The notes under the pieces were generated by a model, which had not been told where the DNA came from, did not search any database, and saw only the letters and a list, made by a program, of their open reading frames with translations. A stretch of DNA of 64,000 nucleotides from Lachnospiraceae bacterium (GTDB taxonomy: Bacteria > Bacillota > Clostridia > Lachnospirales > Lachnospiraceae). The stretch lies in the NCBI GenBank assembly GCA_015056795.1, contig SVFO01000006.1, forward strand, positions 11,658-75,657. Direction: 5' to 3'. Positions 49,149-58,127 of this stretch are shown here, piece by piece. The position numbers and the translations under genes were made by a program. The number at the start of each line of letters is the position of its first letter. The first letter of the stretch is position 1.

Positions 49149-50828
49149 ATGAAACATCAGGAATGGAAACGATTGCTTTTAGGACTGAGCGCGGCAGCGC
49201 TTCTATTGGCGTCGGGATGCAGCGAAGCCTCTGGCAACGGAACAACGCCGAGCGGAAGCGGCAATACGGGGGCTTCCGTAACGGAAAGCGACGTAAATCC
49301 GTCTGGCAATGAACAGGACGGCACGGGCGAAGCTGGACAAAGTAACGAAAATAATCAAAATCAGGAGGAAAGCAGTATGGATTATGCGGAAATTTTTAAG
49401 GGTGTGACAATTGCGAAGAGCTACAAGGGAGTGATGAACAACAACCCCATCATTGAACAGCACTATGGTGCGGATCCCTTTGCACTGGTATATGGCGATG
49501 AGGTGTATTTTTACATGACGGCGGATGCCTATGAGTATGATGCAGCTGGTGCCATCAAGGAGAATACCTATGGCAAGATTCGTAGCCTTTACGTGGTATC
49601 CACGAAGGATATGATAAACTTTACGGATCACGGTGAGATTACGATTGCAGGCGCAGGCGGCGCAACCAAGTGGGCGCACAATTCCTGGGCTCCCGCAGCA
49701 GCTTGGAAGGAGATTGACGGCAAGCCGAAGTTCTTCCTGTACTTCGCAGACAATGGCGGCGGCATTGGCGTGGTAACCTCTGACAGCCCTGTTGGTCCCT
49801 TCGTGGACGAGCTCGGACATGGTTTGATCCGCAGGGACATGGAGAACTGCGGCAATGTAGAATGGCTCTTTGACCCCGCAGTTTTGGTGGATGATGACGG
49901 CAAGGCATATATCTACTTTGGCGGCGGCGTTCCCCAGGGCAAGGCATCCCATCCCATGACGGCGAGATGCGCACAGCTCGGTGACGACATGATGAGCCTC
50001 GTGGACGTGCCTACGACCATCGACGCACCTTACCTGTTCGAGGATTCCGGCATCCATAAATATGGCGACACCTATTATTATACCTATTGCTCCAACTTCA
50101 GCGTGGACAAGGAAGGTACCGCTGAGTATGGCATGGAGAACGGCGAAATCTGCGTGATGACCAGCAAGAGCCCCTTGGGACCCTTCACCTTCTCGGAGAG
50201 AATCCTGAAGAACCCTGGCTTCTACTTTGGTGTTGGCGGCAACAACCATCATGCCATCTTCAAGTTCAAGGATCAGTGGTACATCACCTACCACACCCGC
50301 ATGCTGGAGACCGCACAGGAGATCGTTAAGGGCTATCGTTCCACCAGCATTGACGAGTTCAACTTCAATGAGGACGGCACCATCGGCAACATCAAGATGA
50401 CCAAGGCTGACCGCAAGCAGGTTGGCACGCTGAATCCTTATGAGACCATCAACGGCGCTACCTTCGCAGTAATGGGCGGCGTGGACACCGCTCCCGCTGA
50501 TGAAACCAGCAAGAAATACGGCTGCGGCAACCTTCTCCTTACCGCCATCGACACTGGCGACTTCGTAAAGCTCCAGGGCGTGGACTTCGGTGACAAGGGT
50601 GCCACCACCATCAAGGCAACCGTAAAGACCAATGGCAAGGATGGCGTCATCCGCGTTACCACCAAATTCCCGAACGGCGAGGTTGCAGGCTACCTGCCCA
50701 TCAAGGCTGATTCCGCAGACACCACCACCTTCGAAGCTAAGCTCGACGCACCCATCACCGGCCTGCAGGACGTCTTCTTCACCTTCAGCGGCGAAGGCTA
50801 CGAAATCATCGACTGGATTTTCGAGTAA
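49149..50828 (+). CDS. GH43-family glycoside hydrolase, secreted lipoprotein
   Basis: A 559-residue protein with a lipoprotein signal (LLLGLSAAALLLASGC, anchor C24), then a Ser/Gly/Asn-rich spacer of about 55 residues that lifts the enzyme off the membrane. The GH43 propeller begins near D109 (YGADPFALVYGDEVYFYMTA) and contains WAPAAAWKEIDGKPKFFLYF and a later acidic strand FEDSGIHKYGDTYYYTY that should carry the acid. The C-terminal beta-sandwich (LLTAIDTGDFVKLQGVDFG) resembles a CBM6-like module. It would act on arabinoxylan, arabinan or a similar polymer outside the cell. C-ending codons dominate the second half, suggesting strong expression. Confidence 0.9.
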   Translation: MKHQEWKRLLLGLSAAALLLASGCSEASGNGTTPSGSGNTGASVTESDVNPSGNEQDGTGEAGQSNENNQNQEESSMDYAEIFKGVTIAKSYKGVMNNNPIIEQHYGADPFALVYGDEVYFYMTADAYEYDAAGAIKENTYGKIRSLYVVSTKDMINFTDHGEITIAGAGGATKWAHNSWAPAAAWKEIDGKPKFFLYFADNGGGIGVVTSDSPVGPFVDELGHGLIRRDMENCGNVEWLFDPAVLVDDDGKAYIYFGGGVPQGKASHPMTARCAQLGDDMMSLVDVPTTIDAPYLFEDSGIHKYGDTYYYTYCSNFSVDKEGTAEYGMENGEICVMTSKSPLGPFTFSERILKNPGFYFGVGGNNHHAIFKFKDQWYITYHTRMLETAQEIVKGYRSTSIDEFNFNEDGTIGNIKMTKADRKQVGTLNPYETINGATFAVMGGVDTAPADETSKKYGCGNLLLTAIDTGDFVKLQGVDFGDKGATTIKATVKTNGKDGVIRVTTKFPNGEVAGYLPIKADSADTTTFEAKLDAPITGLQDVFFTFSGEGYEIIDWIFE

Positions 50829-50997
50829 ATGACCTTTCTTGAGACAATACATGATCATATGTTCCCTGTGCAATCTTGCTCCATAAATGGTGCAGCATCA
50901 CCTGTACAGAAACAGATGAATAAACATGTCTCAAAAAACAATCGACAAACAAAATTCATTAAACATAACATAAAGAATTTAAATAACTCGAGTGTGA
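50829..50997. other. Spacer after the GH43 lipoprotein gene
   Basis: An AT-rich stretch without a supported gene or clear terminator. Frames seen here have no recognisable features. Confidence 0.4.
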
Positions 50998-51259
50998 TCG
51001 GGTGGAATCCTCTTGAAACAATTAGCCGGCAGCACTTAGCGAACCAAGAGGCTCAAAAGACAGGAGCGAGGCTTATAGACTCGCGAGTGCCTTTGCCTGA
51101 GCGTCGCAGGTGAGCTTAGTGCAGTCCGAGCCGTTTCAAGAGGATCCACCCGAAACGCGAGGGCAGTTAAGTGCAGTCCGAGCCGTTTCAAGAGGATCCA
51201 CCCGAAACGCGAGGGCAGTTAAGTGCAGTCCGAGACGTTTCAAGAGGATCCACCCGACC
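50998..51259. repeat. 52-bp direct repeats with an inverted copy, upstream of the GH39-GH43 gene
   Basis: GCAGTCCGAG begins at 51121, 51173 and 51225, giving a 52-base period with GTTTCAAGAGGATCCACCCG conserved in each unit. At about 50998-51041 the same motif is present in reverse orientation (CGGGTGGAATCCTCTTGAAAC). The inverted copy can pair with any of the direct copies to form long alternative hairpins, the last one ending about 40 bases before the gene start. Confidence 0.88.
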
Positions 51260-51300
51260 CACACGAGGTCTTTCAAGACATTTCAATGGGAGGTTACAAA

Positions 51301-54300
51301 ATGGATATACGCGTAAAGGTCGGTGACCGCGCAAGCTTCCACAACCAAGTGGACTACTGCATCGGTACCGGAAGAATGGGGCTTGCGCTCCACAAAGAAT
51401 ACCATGATCAGCTGAAAATGGCCCAGGATTACATCGGCTTCCAGCACATCCGCGGCCATGGACTCTTCTGCGATGACATCGGCATCTACCAGCAGCACAG
51501 AGAGAACCCCTGGGACAAAAACAGCCCCTACGAGGTTGAGTACAACTTCACCTACCTTGACAGAGTCATGGACGACTACCGCTCCATGGGCCTAAAGCCC
51601 TTCCTCGAGCTGGGCTTCATGCCCTACGGAATGGCGAGCGGCACCCAGACCATCTTCTACTGGAAGGGCAACACCACCCCGCCCAAGGACTACGAGGACT
51701 GGAAGAAAATGGTACAGGCACTCCTGCGTCACCTGATCGAAAGATATGGTGAGGATGCCTACACCTTCCCCATCGAGGTTTGGAACGAGCCCAACCTCCC
51801 TGGCTTCTGGTACAAGGCCGACATGGACGAGTACTTCAAGCTCTTCAAGGAAAGCTTCTATGCCATCAAGGAGGTTAGCCCGAGATTCCGCGTGGGCGGC
51901 CCTGCCGTTTGTGGCGGTACCGACGAGAAGTGGATCAGCGCGTTCATGGAGTTTTGCCACATGAACAAGATTCCCGTGGACTTCGTGACCAGACACCACT
52001 ACACCACCGAGCTGCCTGAGAGAGATGGTCACTATGGCTATGCCGAGCTGATGAATGAAGAGGATGGCTTCGCAAACCTGAAGACCACCCGCGACATCAT
52101 TGACAAATATGACGAATACAGAGGACTCCAGATCCACATTACGGAGTACAACACCTCCTACATTCCGAACTGCCCGCTGCATGACACGAACCAGAATGCG
52201 GCATATATTGCAAAGCAGCTCTCCAGATTGGGAGATGGCAACGAATCCTACTCCTACTGGACCTTTGGCGACGTGTTCGAGGAGCAGGGCATTCCCTTTA
52301 CGCCCTTCCATGGCGGCTTTGGCCTGATCGCCAACGGCTGCATCCCGAAGCCGACCTTCTGGACCTTCGTATTCTTTAAGAATTTGAAGCGTGCGCCGGG
52401 AGAATGCATCTTCAAAAATGACAATGCTGTCATTATGAAGATGGAGGATGGTTCCTTTAGAGGTGTTGTTTGGAATGATACAAGGAATCGCGCAGGAAAG
52501 GATTTCACCATGAACCTCTCTCTCGAGACGGAGGCAGGAGAGTACTGCATCCTCACGAAGCGCGTTGACGAGGATACCTGCAATCCCTTAAAGCTTTGGC
52601 ATGATATCGGCGAGCCTGCAAATCCTGATCAGGCGCAGATCGACCTAATTAAGGAGGCGGCACAGCCCTTCGTCAGAACCCTCCGCAGAAATGTGTCAAA
52701 GGGGACGGTTCTTTCTGACACGTTTTCAAACGGCGAAGCTCAGGGCGCTCTGGAGTTCTCCGTGGAGCTGAAGGAGAATGCCGTGGTTTACTTTGAGGCG
52801 AAGAAGGCTCCCGTGAAGTCCGATCGCGGCTATCGTTATGAGCACGTGACCCAGCAGGGCGGCATTAATCCTTTGACGAAGATGGATTATCCTGATCCTG
52901 ACATTCTCCGCGTGGATGATACCTACTACATGGTAAGCACCACGATGTACTTCATGCCTGGCTGCGAGATTCTGAGATCCTATGATCTCGTGAACTGGGA
53001 GCATGCGACCTATGTTTATGACAGATTGGATTCCACGCCAGGTCAGAAGCTGGAGGGCGAGGAGAACATCTATGGTCAGGGCATGTGGGCGGCAAGCATC
53101 CGCTACCATGAGGGCACATTCTATGTGATCTTCGTGGCAAATGACACGCACAAGACCTATCTTTACAAGGCAAAGAGCATTGACGGACCTTGGGAGAAGA
53201 GCGAGATTCAGGGCTTCTTCCATGACAATTCCCTGCTCTTTGACGATGACGGCCGCGTATATATCATTTCTGGCAACCGCACGATCCACCTGACTGAGTT
53301 AAAGCCTGATCTTTCTGGCCCGAAGGAGGGTGGACTTGACAGGATTGTCATAAAGGATCGCGATGATGCGTACCTTGGCTATGAGGGCGCACATATGTAT
53401 AAGATCAATGGAAAGTACTATCTCTTCTTCATCCACATGCCCAGAGAAACTGGACGCAGGACGGAGGCTTGTTTCATGAGTGATTCCCTCGAGGGTGAGT
53501 TCACGGGCGGCGACGTCATGGGGGATGACAGAGGCTATTGCGGCAGCGGCTGCGCGCAGGGTGGCATTGTTGACACGCCTGACGGAAAGTGGTATTCCAT
53601 TGTCTTCCAGGACAGCGGTGCCGTAGGCCGACTTCCTATTTTGATCCCTGTTCGCTTCAATGAAGAGACGGGCATGCCGGAGTTTGGCTTCCGCGGAAAG
53701 GCACCCCTGATCTTTAAGACGCCTGCAGCAAAGCCTGGCTATACATATGAGCCACTGGTTGGCAGTGATGACTTTAAGGATTGCGATGCGGGCGATGACA
53801 AGGAATATGCAAGAAAGCATGCAAGCTTTGGCTTCAAGAGTCGTTGGCAGTTTAATCACGAGCCTGATCTGACACTCGTGTCAAGAGATGAAAAGGCAGG
53901 CACCGTGACCGTGACGACGGATAAGCTCTGCAAGAACGTGGTTCAGGCAAAGAATGTTCTGACGCAGAGAACAACCTTCCCTGGAAGTGCTGCGGAGATC
54001 ACCGTGGACGGCTCCGCGCTGAAGGAAGGCGATTATGCAGGATTGGTGCTCTTAGAGAGCGCATATGCCTTTGCGGCGCTGACCAGAAGAAATGGCGAGC
54101 TTTGGATCGTGATGAAGAACCGCAAGGCGCCCGACGGAATGTGGGGTGAGCGTCATGATACGGAAGCTGGCGATGAGTGGGCGGCAGTGAAGGTGACGCC
54201 TTCCATGCTTGAAGCGGGCGAAGACGGCTCCAAGACTCGGATAACGCTTCGCGCAGAGACGGACTTCGCGTATATGAAGGACGTGGCGAACCTCTTCTAT

Positions 54301-54480
54301 GTGGAGCAAGGCGTAAAGAAGCCTCTTGGACCGACCTCCAAGCTGTGCTTTAAGCTGGATCACTTTACGGGTGTTCGCTTTGGACTCTTTGTCTATGCGA
54401 CGAAGGAGATCGGCGGCAGCGCAAGCTTTACGAACTTCCGCTATGAGACCAAGGTGGACGGCGCGTGGGAGAAGTGCTAG
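51301..54480 (+). CDS. Bifunctional GH39-GH43 glycoside hydrolase fusion
   Basis: 1059 residues from ATG 51301, seven bases after GGGAGG; the upstream in-frame extension reads through the repeats. There is no signal peptide. Residues 1 to about 480 are a GH39 beta-xylosidase-type barrel with acid/base E163 in EVWNEPNLPGFW and nucleophile E282 in HITEYNTSY. From about 520 a GH43 propeller starts (MDYPDPDILRVDDTYYMVST), and the end (from about 800, SFGFKSRWQFNHEPDLTLVS) is the beta-sandwich common in GH43 xylosidases. Both activities could trim xylan or xyloglucan oligomers inside the cell. Codon use changes near 52,380, within the GH39 end. Confidence 0.92.
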   Translation: MDIRVKVGDRASFHNQVDYCIGTGRMGLALHKEYHDQLKMAQDYIGFQHIRGHGLFCDDIGIYQQHRENPWDKNSPYEVEYNFTYLDRVMDDYRSMGLKPFLELGFMPYGMASGTQTIFYWKGNTTPPKDYEDWKKMVQALLRHLIERYGEDAYTFPIEVWNEPNLPGFWYKADMDEYFKLFKESFYAIKEVSPRFRVGGPAVCGGTDEKWISAFMEFCHMNKIPVDFVTRHHYTTELPERDGHYGYAELMNEEDGFANLKTTRDIIDKYDEYRGLQIHITEYNTSYIPNCPLHDTNQNAAYIAKQLSRLGDGNESYSYWTFGDVFEEQGIPFTPFHGGFGLIANGCIPKPTFWTFVFFKNLKRAPGECIFKNDNAVIMKMEDGSFRGVVWNDTRNRAGKDFTMNLSLETEAGEYCILTKRVDEDTCNPLKLWHDIGEPANPDQAQIDLIKEAAQPFVRTLRRNVSKGTVLSDTFSNGEAQGALEFSVELKENAVVYFEAKKAPVKSDRGYRYEHVTQQGGINPLTKMDYPDPDILRVDDTYYMVSTTMYFMPGCEILRSYDLVNWEHATYVYDRLDSTPGQKLEGEENIYGQGMWAASIRYHEGTFYVIFVANDTHKTYLYKAKSIDGPWEKSEIQGFFHDNSLLFDDDGRVYIISGNRTIHLTELKPDLSGPKEGGLDRIVIKDRDDAYLGYEGAHMYKINGKYYLFFIHMPRETGRRTEACFMSDSLEGEFTGGDVMGDDRGYCGSGCAQGGIVDTPDGKWYSIVFQDSGAVGRLPILIPVRFNEETGMPEFGFRGKAPLIFKTPAAKPGYTYEPLVGSDDFKDCDAGDDKEYARKHASFGFKSRWQFNHEPDLTLVSRDEKAGTVTVTTDKLCKNVVQAKNVLTQRTTFPGSAAEITVDGSALKEGDYAGLVLLESAYAFAALTRRNGELWIVMKNRKAPDGMWGERHDTEAGDEWAAVKVTPSMLEAGEDGSKTRITLRAETDFAYMKDVANLFYVEQGVKKPLGPTSKLCFKLDHFTGVRFGLFVYATKEIGGSASFTNFRYETKVDGAWEKC

Positions 54481-54803
54481 GAAGTATGACCAAGTAATGA
54501 AATCCATTTTATTTGACGCAGTTTGCAAATTTTTGACAAAAATGAGATGTTACAGGCTGAAAAAGAAGAACTATTTCATTAAGAAGAAAGTTTAGTTTTA
54601 AATGCGAGTTCTATGACAAGATAAAGGGGATGCCGGGCGTATGGGGGAAGCGCTTCTGCCATGTGCCCGGTATTCCGCTGTCATCACGCGAGGCGGACAA
54701 AGCAAGCTATCGCGAAGCGAATATAATTATTTACTTTTTACATTTGTGTGGTTGTAATGGATAATAAAAATCGCTGTTTGTAGGGGTGATTCTGTTCGCA
54801 AAC
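54481..54803. other. Spacer before hairpin array copy 2
   Basis: No gene is supported. A stem of CCGGGC (54633-54638) and GCCCGG (54665-54670) enclosing the palindrome GAAGCGCTTC could mark the end of the GH39-GH43 transcript, without a T-tract. At 54740-54760 the sequence ACATTTGTGTGGTTGTAATGG resembles the start region of the small membrane gene at 44830-44853, but the gene itself is absent. Confidence 0.5.
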
Positions 54804-55223
54804 TCGCTGTTTGTTGAGCAAGTTTGTTTCAAAAATCGCTGCTTGTAGATCCGTTTATATTTGACAACCCGGGGTTGCAAGAAGAAAGGCAACTTAAATA
54901 AGGTGCAGGGTGGCGCTGGGTTGCCTTTTGAGGAAGAATCAAGAAGAAAGGCAACATAAACAAGACGCGGGGCGGCGCTGGGTTGCCTTTTGAGGAAGAA
55001 TCAAGAAGAAAGGCAACATAAACAAGACGCGGGGCGGCGCTGGGTTGCCTTTTGAGGAAGAATCAAGAAGAAAGGCAACATAAATAAGGCGCAGGGTGGC
55101 GCTGGGTTGCCTTTTGAGGAAGAATCAAGAGGAAAGGCAACATAAACAAGATGTGGGGCGGCGACAAGTTGCCTTTTGACAAAGTATGGATCGAAATCGG
55201 AAAAAATCGGCAACTTCGGGTTT
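54804..55223. repeat. Hairpin repeat cassette, copy 2 (five 62-bp units)
   Basis: The same 62-base hairpin unit as at 45407-45760 repeats five times from 54885 to 55176, with GTTGCC starting at 54920, 54982, 55044, 55106 and 55168. Both flanks match copy 1 closely. The terminal unit is again the divergent GCGACAAGTTGCC form. Copy number differs from copy 1 by one unit, indicating slippage or recombination. It separates the GH39-GH43 gene from the GH95 gene. Confidence 0.95.
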
Positions 55224-55357
55224 GTTGATTGGAAACAGGGAAAGAGATTGGGTACTTCCAGTTTGTCGATTGGAAGTAGAAAAAGGAGTAGATATCTTCC
55301 AATTTACAAATTAGAAACACATTTGTAAAAGGGTAGTAAAATGAAGGAGATCAAGGG

Positions 55358-58042
55358 ATGAAGGAATTATGGTATCGCCAGCCGGCGAAGGTCTGGGAGG
55401 AGGCGCTCCCTTTGGGAAATGGGCGATTGGGCGCCATGGTGTTTGGAAATGTTGAGGCGGAGCGCCTTCAGGTCAATGAGGAGAGCGTGTGGTATGGCGG
55501 GAAGAAGGATCGCATCAATCCCGATGCCAAGGAATATCTGCCGAAGGTGCGCGAGCTGATTCGCGAAGGCCATATCAGTGCGGCGCAGGAGCTGATGGGA
55601 ACGGTGCTGACGGGGTGTCCTTGTAGCCAGAATCCTTATCAGACGCTGGGCGACGTAAAGATTTATTTCCGTCATGTCGGCGTAAAGGCTGAGGATGCAG
55701 AATCTCCAGACATGGTGCAGCCTTCCCTGAAGCCGGAGGACATCCAATTTCGCAGGAGTTTGTCATTGGAAGAGGGCGTTTGTCGGACAAGCTATGTGGT
55801 CGCAGGCGTAAGTTATCTTCGGGAATGCTTTATTTCGCAACCTGCGGATTGCATGATTCTAAGATTTACGGCATCGGAAAAGGGCAGGATTTCCTTTACG
55901 CTTAAGCAGGAGCGCGGGCATTTCTTCAAGGGCGTGAAAAAAACATACGCTGAAGCAAATGCTGTAAATGTGATCGGGCAAGCAGATGCAACTGAATTGA
56001 TTGAAAAGGGTAAGCTCGCTGAAACCAAACGGGAGGCAAACGGAGTCGTGCTCTATGGGCGTCCTGGAGAAGACGGACATGCCTTTGTCATGATGACCAA
56101 ATGTCGGGTCATTGGTGGTACGCGGAAGGTGCTTGGGGAGAGCCTGATCGTGGAGGATGCGGATGAGGTGCTCCTGTATTTTGGCGCGGTGACGCAGTAT
56201 CGTCATTCTGGAATGGACTATGCAGGCTTGGAGGAGGTCCTCTGCAGGCAGCTAGAGCAGGTGATGACGAAAAGCTATGAGGAGCTTTTCGCGGAGCATG
56301 TTTCCGATCATAGGTCACTCTTTGATCGCGTGGAGCTAAAGCTTCAAGAAGAGGAAGCAGCGGATGATAAAGCTGTAAATGATAAAGCTGTAAATGATAA
56401 AGCCGAAAATGATAAAACCGTAAATGATAAAGCTTTCTGTAGTAATGTGATAAGTGCGAAGACCGAAAACGATAAAACCAATAACGACGAAGCAAGAGAA
56501 AATAATGACATACGCGTCATAAAATGCAGTGCCCTTCCAACGGATGAAAGGTTAAAGAGGGTACAGGACGGAGGGGTTGATCTTGGCCTCGAAGAGCTGC
56601 TGTTCGATTATGGAAGGTATCTGATGATTGCCGGCAGCAGGCCGGATACGCTTCCCCTGACGCTGCAGGGAATCTGGAATAAGGACTTTACGCCCCCTTG
56701 GGAGTCGAAATATACGATCAACATCAATTTGGAAATGAATTATTGGCCGGCTGAGACCTGCAATTTGTCAGAGTGTCACCTGCCCATTTTGGCGCTTTTG
56801 AAAAAGATGGTGGCGGATGGCAGAAAGGTGGCGCGGGAGATGTATGGGTGCCGCGGCATCGTGGCGCATCATAACACGGACATCCATGGTGACTGCGCGC
56901 CGCAGGATCTTTGGCTGCCTGCGACCTATTGGCCCATGGGCATTGCATGGCTTTGCACGGATCTTTGGACGCATTATGAGTATACGCTGGATCAGGCATT
57001 TTTAAGGGAAGCCTTCCCCATCATGGCGGAGAGTGCGCTGTATTTTGTGGATGCGTTGGAGCCTTGGGGAGAGTATTTGGTGACGAATCCGTCCTGCTCC
57101 CCTGAAAATACTTACCTGCTTCCGAATGGAGATCACGGATGCGTTTGCTTCGGACCGACGATGGATAATCAGATTTTGCGCGATTTGTTCACGATCTGCC
57201 TGAAGGCTTGGGAGGTATTGCAAGCAGGGGATGCCGTATCGAAAGGCAACGCAAACGATGGAATCGTGGCAGATGACGAAAAGGCAGAGGGCAAGGAACG
57301 TGGCATTGCAACAAAGAAGTGCGCAGCGGAGCTTTTGAAGGACATTCCGGACCTTGGGGATGCGAAGGAGCTGATGGAGACGATTGCTCAGATGCTGACT
57401 AAGCTTCCGCCTACGAGGATTGGCTCGGACGGACGCATCATGGAATGGGTTGAGGAGTATGAGGAGCTGGAGCCTGGACATCGTCATGTCTCCCAGCTTT
57501 ATGGATTGTATCCCTCCAATCAGATGACCATGGATGGCACGCCAGAGCTGGCAGCGGCTGCGAGAAAGACCATCGAGACAAGGCTTGCGCATGGCGGTGG
57601 TCATACGGGCTGGAGTCGTGCATGGATCATGAATCACTACGCAAAGCTGTGGGATGGCGAGGCTGCCCATGAGAATATCTTAAAAATGCTTTCCCAATCG
57701 ACCTATCCGAACATGTTTGACAAGCATCCGCCCTTCCAGATTGACGGAAACTTTGGGGCGACGGCAGCCATTGCACAGATGCTCGTTCAGAGCGATTCAG
57801 ATCGCGTGGTTTTGCTGCCTGCGCTGCCGAAAACCTGGGGAAATGGGTACGTGAAGGGGCTGAAGCTCGTAGGAAACGCGGAGATTGATCTTGCGTGGTC
57901 GGAGGGGAAATTGACCTGCTGTGAAATCCGATGTCTGGGTGATGGCTACCATACTTTGATCAAATATGACAAAAAGTGCAGAATGGTAGCTCTTTCAAAA
58001 GGAGAAAAATTGTCAATTTCGACAAAGAATTTTGCGATGTAA
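55358..58042 (+). CDS. GH95-family alpha-L-fucosidase (or alpha-L-galactosidase)
   Basis: An 894-residue protein of full family architecture. The N-terminal beta domain starts WYRQPAKVWEEALPLGNGRL GAMVFG and contains VQNEES-like LQVNEESVWYGG. The (alpha/alpha)6 barrel has AHHNTDIHGD (N506, D508), the probable catalytic acid E583 in CSPENTYLLPNGD, and D796 in FQIDGNFGATAAIAQM. There is no signal peptide, so it acts on imported oligosaccharides. Pentapeptide repeats NDKAV (residues about 336-362) and another insertion near 625-650 enlarge it. It would release terminal fucose or galactose from xyloglucan-like or host-type glycans. AAGGAG precedes the ATG. Confidence 0.93.
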   Translation: MKELWYRQPAKVWEEALPLGNGRLGAMVFGNVEAERLQVNEESVWYGGKKDRINPDAKEYLPKVRELIREGHISAAQELMGTVLTGCPCSQNPYQTLGDVKIYFRHVGVKAEDAESPDMVQPSLKPEDIQFRRSLSLEEGVCRTSYVVAGVSYLRECFISQPADCMILRFTASEKGRISFTLKQERGHFFKGVKKTYAEANAVNVIGQADATELIEKGKLAETKREANGVVLYGRPGEDGHAFVMMTKCRVIGGTRKVLGESLIVEDADEVLLYFGAVTQYRHSGMDYAGLEEVLCRQLEQVMTKSYEELFAEHVSDHRSLFDRVELKLQEEEAADDKAVNDKAVNDKAENDKTVNDKAFCSNVISAKTENDKTNNDEARENNDIRVIKCSALPTDERLKRVQDGGVDLGLEELLFDYGRYLMIAGSRPDTLPLTLQGIWNKDFTPPWESKYTININLEMNYWPAETCNLSECHLPILALLKKMVADGRKVAREMYGCRGIVAHHNTDIHGDCAPQDLWLPATYWPMGIAWLCTDLWTHYEYTLDQAFLREAFPIMAESALYFVDALEPWGEYLVTNPSCSPENTYLLPNGDHGCVCFGPTMDNQILRDLFTICLKAWEVLQAGDAVSKGNANDGIVADDEKAEGKERGIATKKCAAELLKDIPDLGDAKELMETIAQMLTKLPPTRIGSDGRIMEWVEEYEELEPGHRHVSQLYGLYPSNQMTMDGTPELAAAARKTIETRLAHGGGHTGWSRAWIMNHYAKLWDGEAAHENILKMLSQSTYPNMFDKHPPFQIDGNFGATAAIAQMLVQSDSDRVVLLPALPKTWGNGYVKGLKLVGNAEIDLAWSEGKLTCCEIRCLGDGYHTLIKYDKKCRMVALSKGEKLSISTKNFAM
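56366..56437 (+). repeat. 15-bp in-frame repeats in the GH95 gene
   Basis: GATAAAGCTGTAAAT-type units at 56366, 56381, 56396, 56411 and (partial) 56426 encode DKAVN repeats between the N-terminal beta domain and the catalytic barrel. Degenerate units continue to about 56500. Unit length preserves the reading frame. Confidence 0.9.
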
Positions 58043-58127
58043 GCAAGATGTGTAAAAAAAATAGCACAATATGGGATGCAAGATTACATGGAAGATTGTA
58101 AAATAGTAACGTTTGGGAGGAAATTCC

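Noticed and set aside
51223-51300. Longer N-terminus of the GH39-GH43 fusion
   Set aside because: It reads through the 52-bp repeats; GGGAGG seven bases before ATG 51301 marks the real start.
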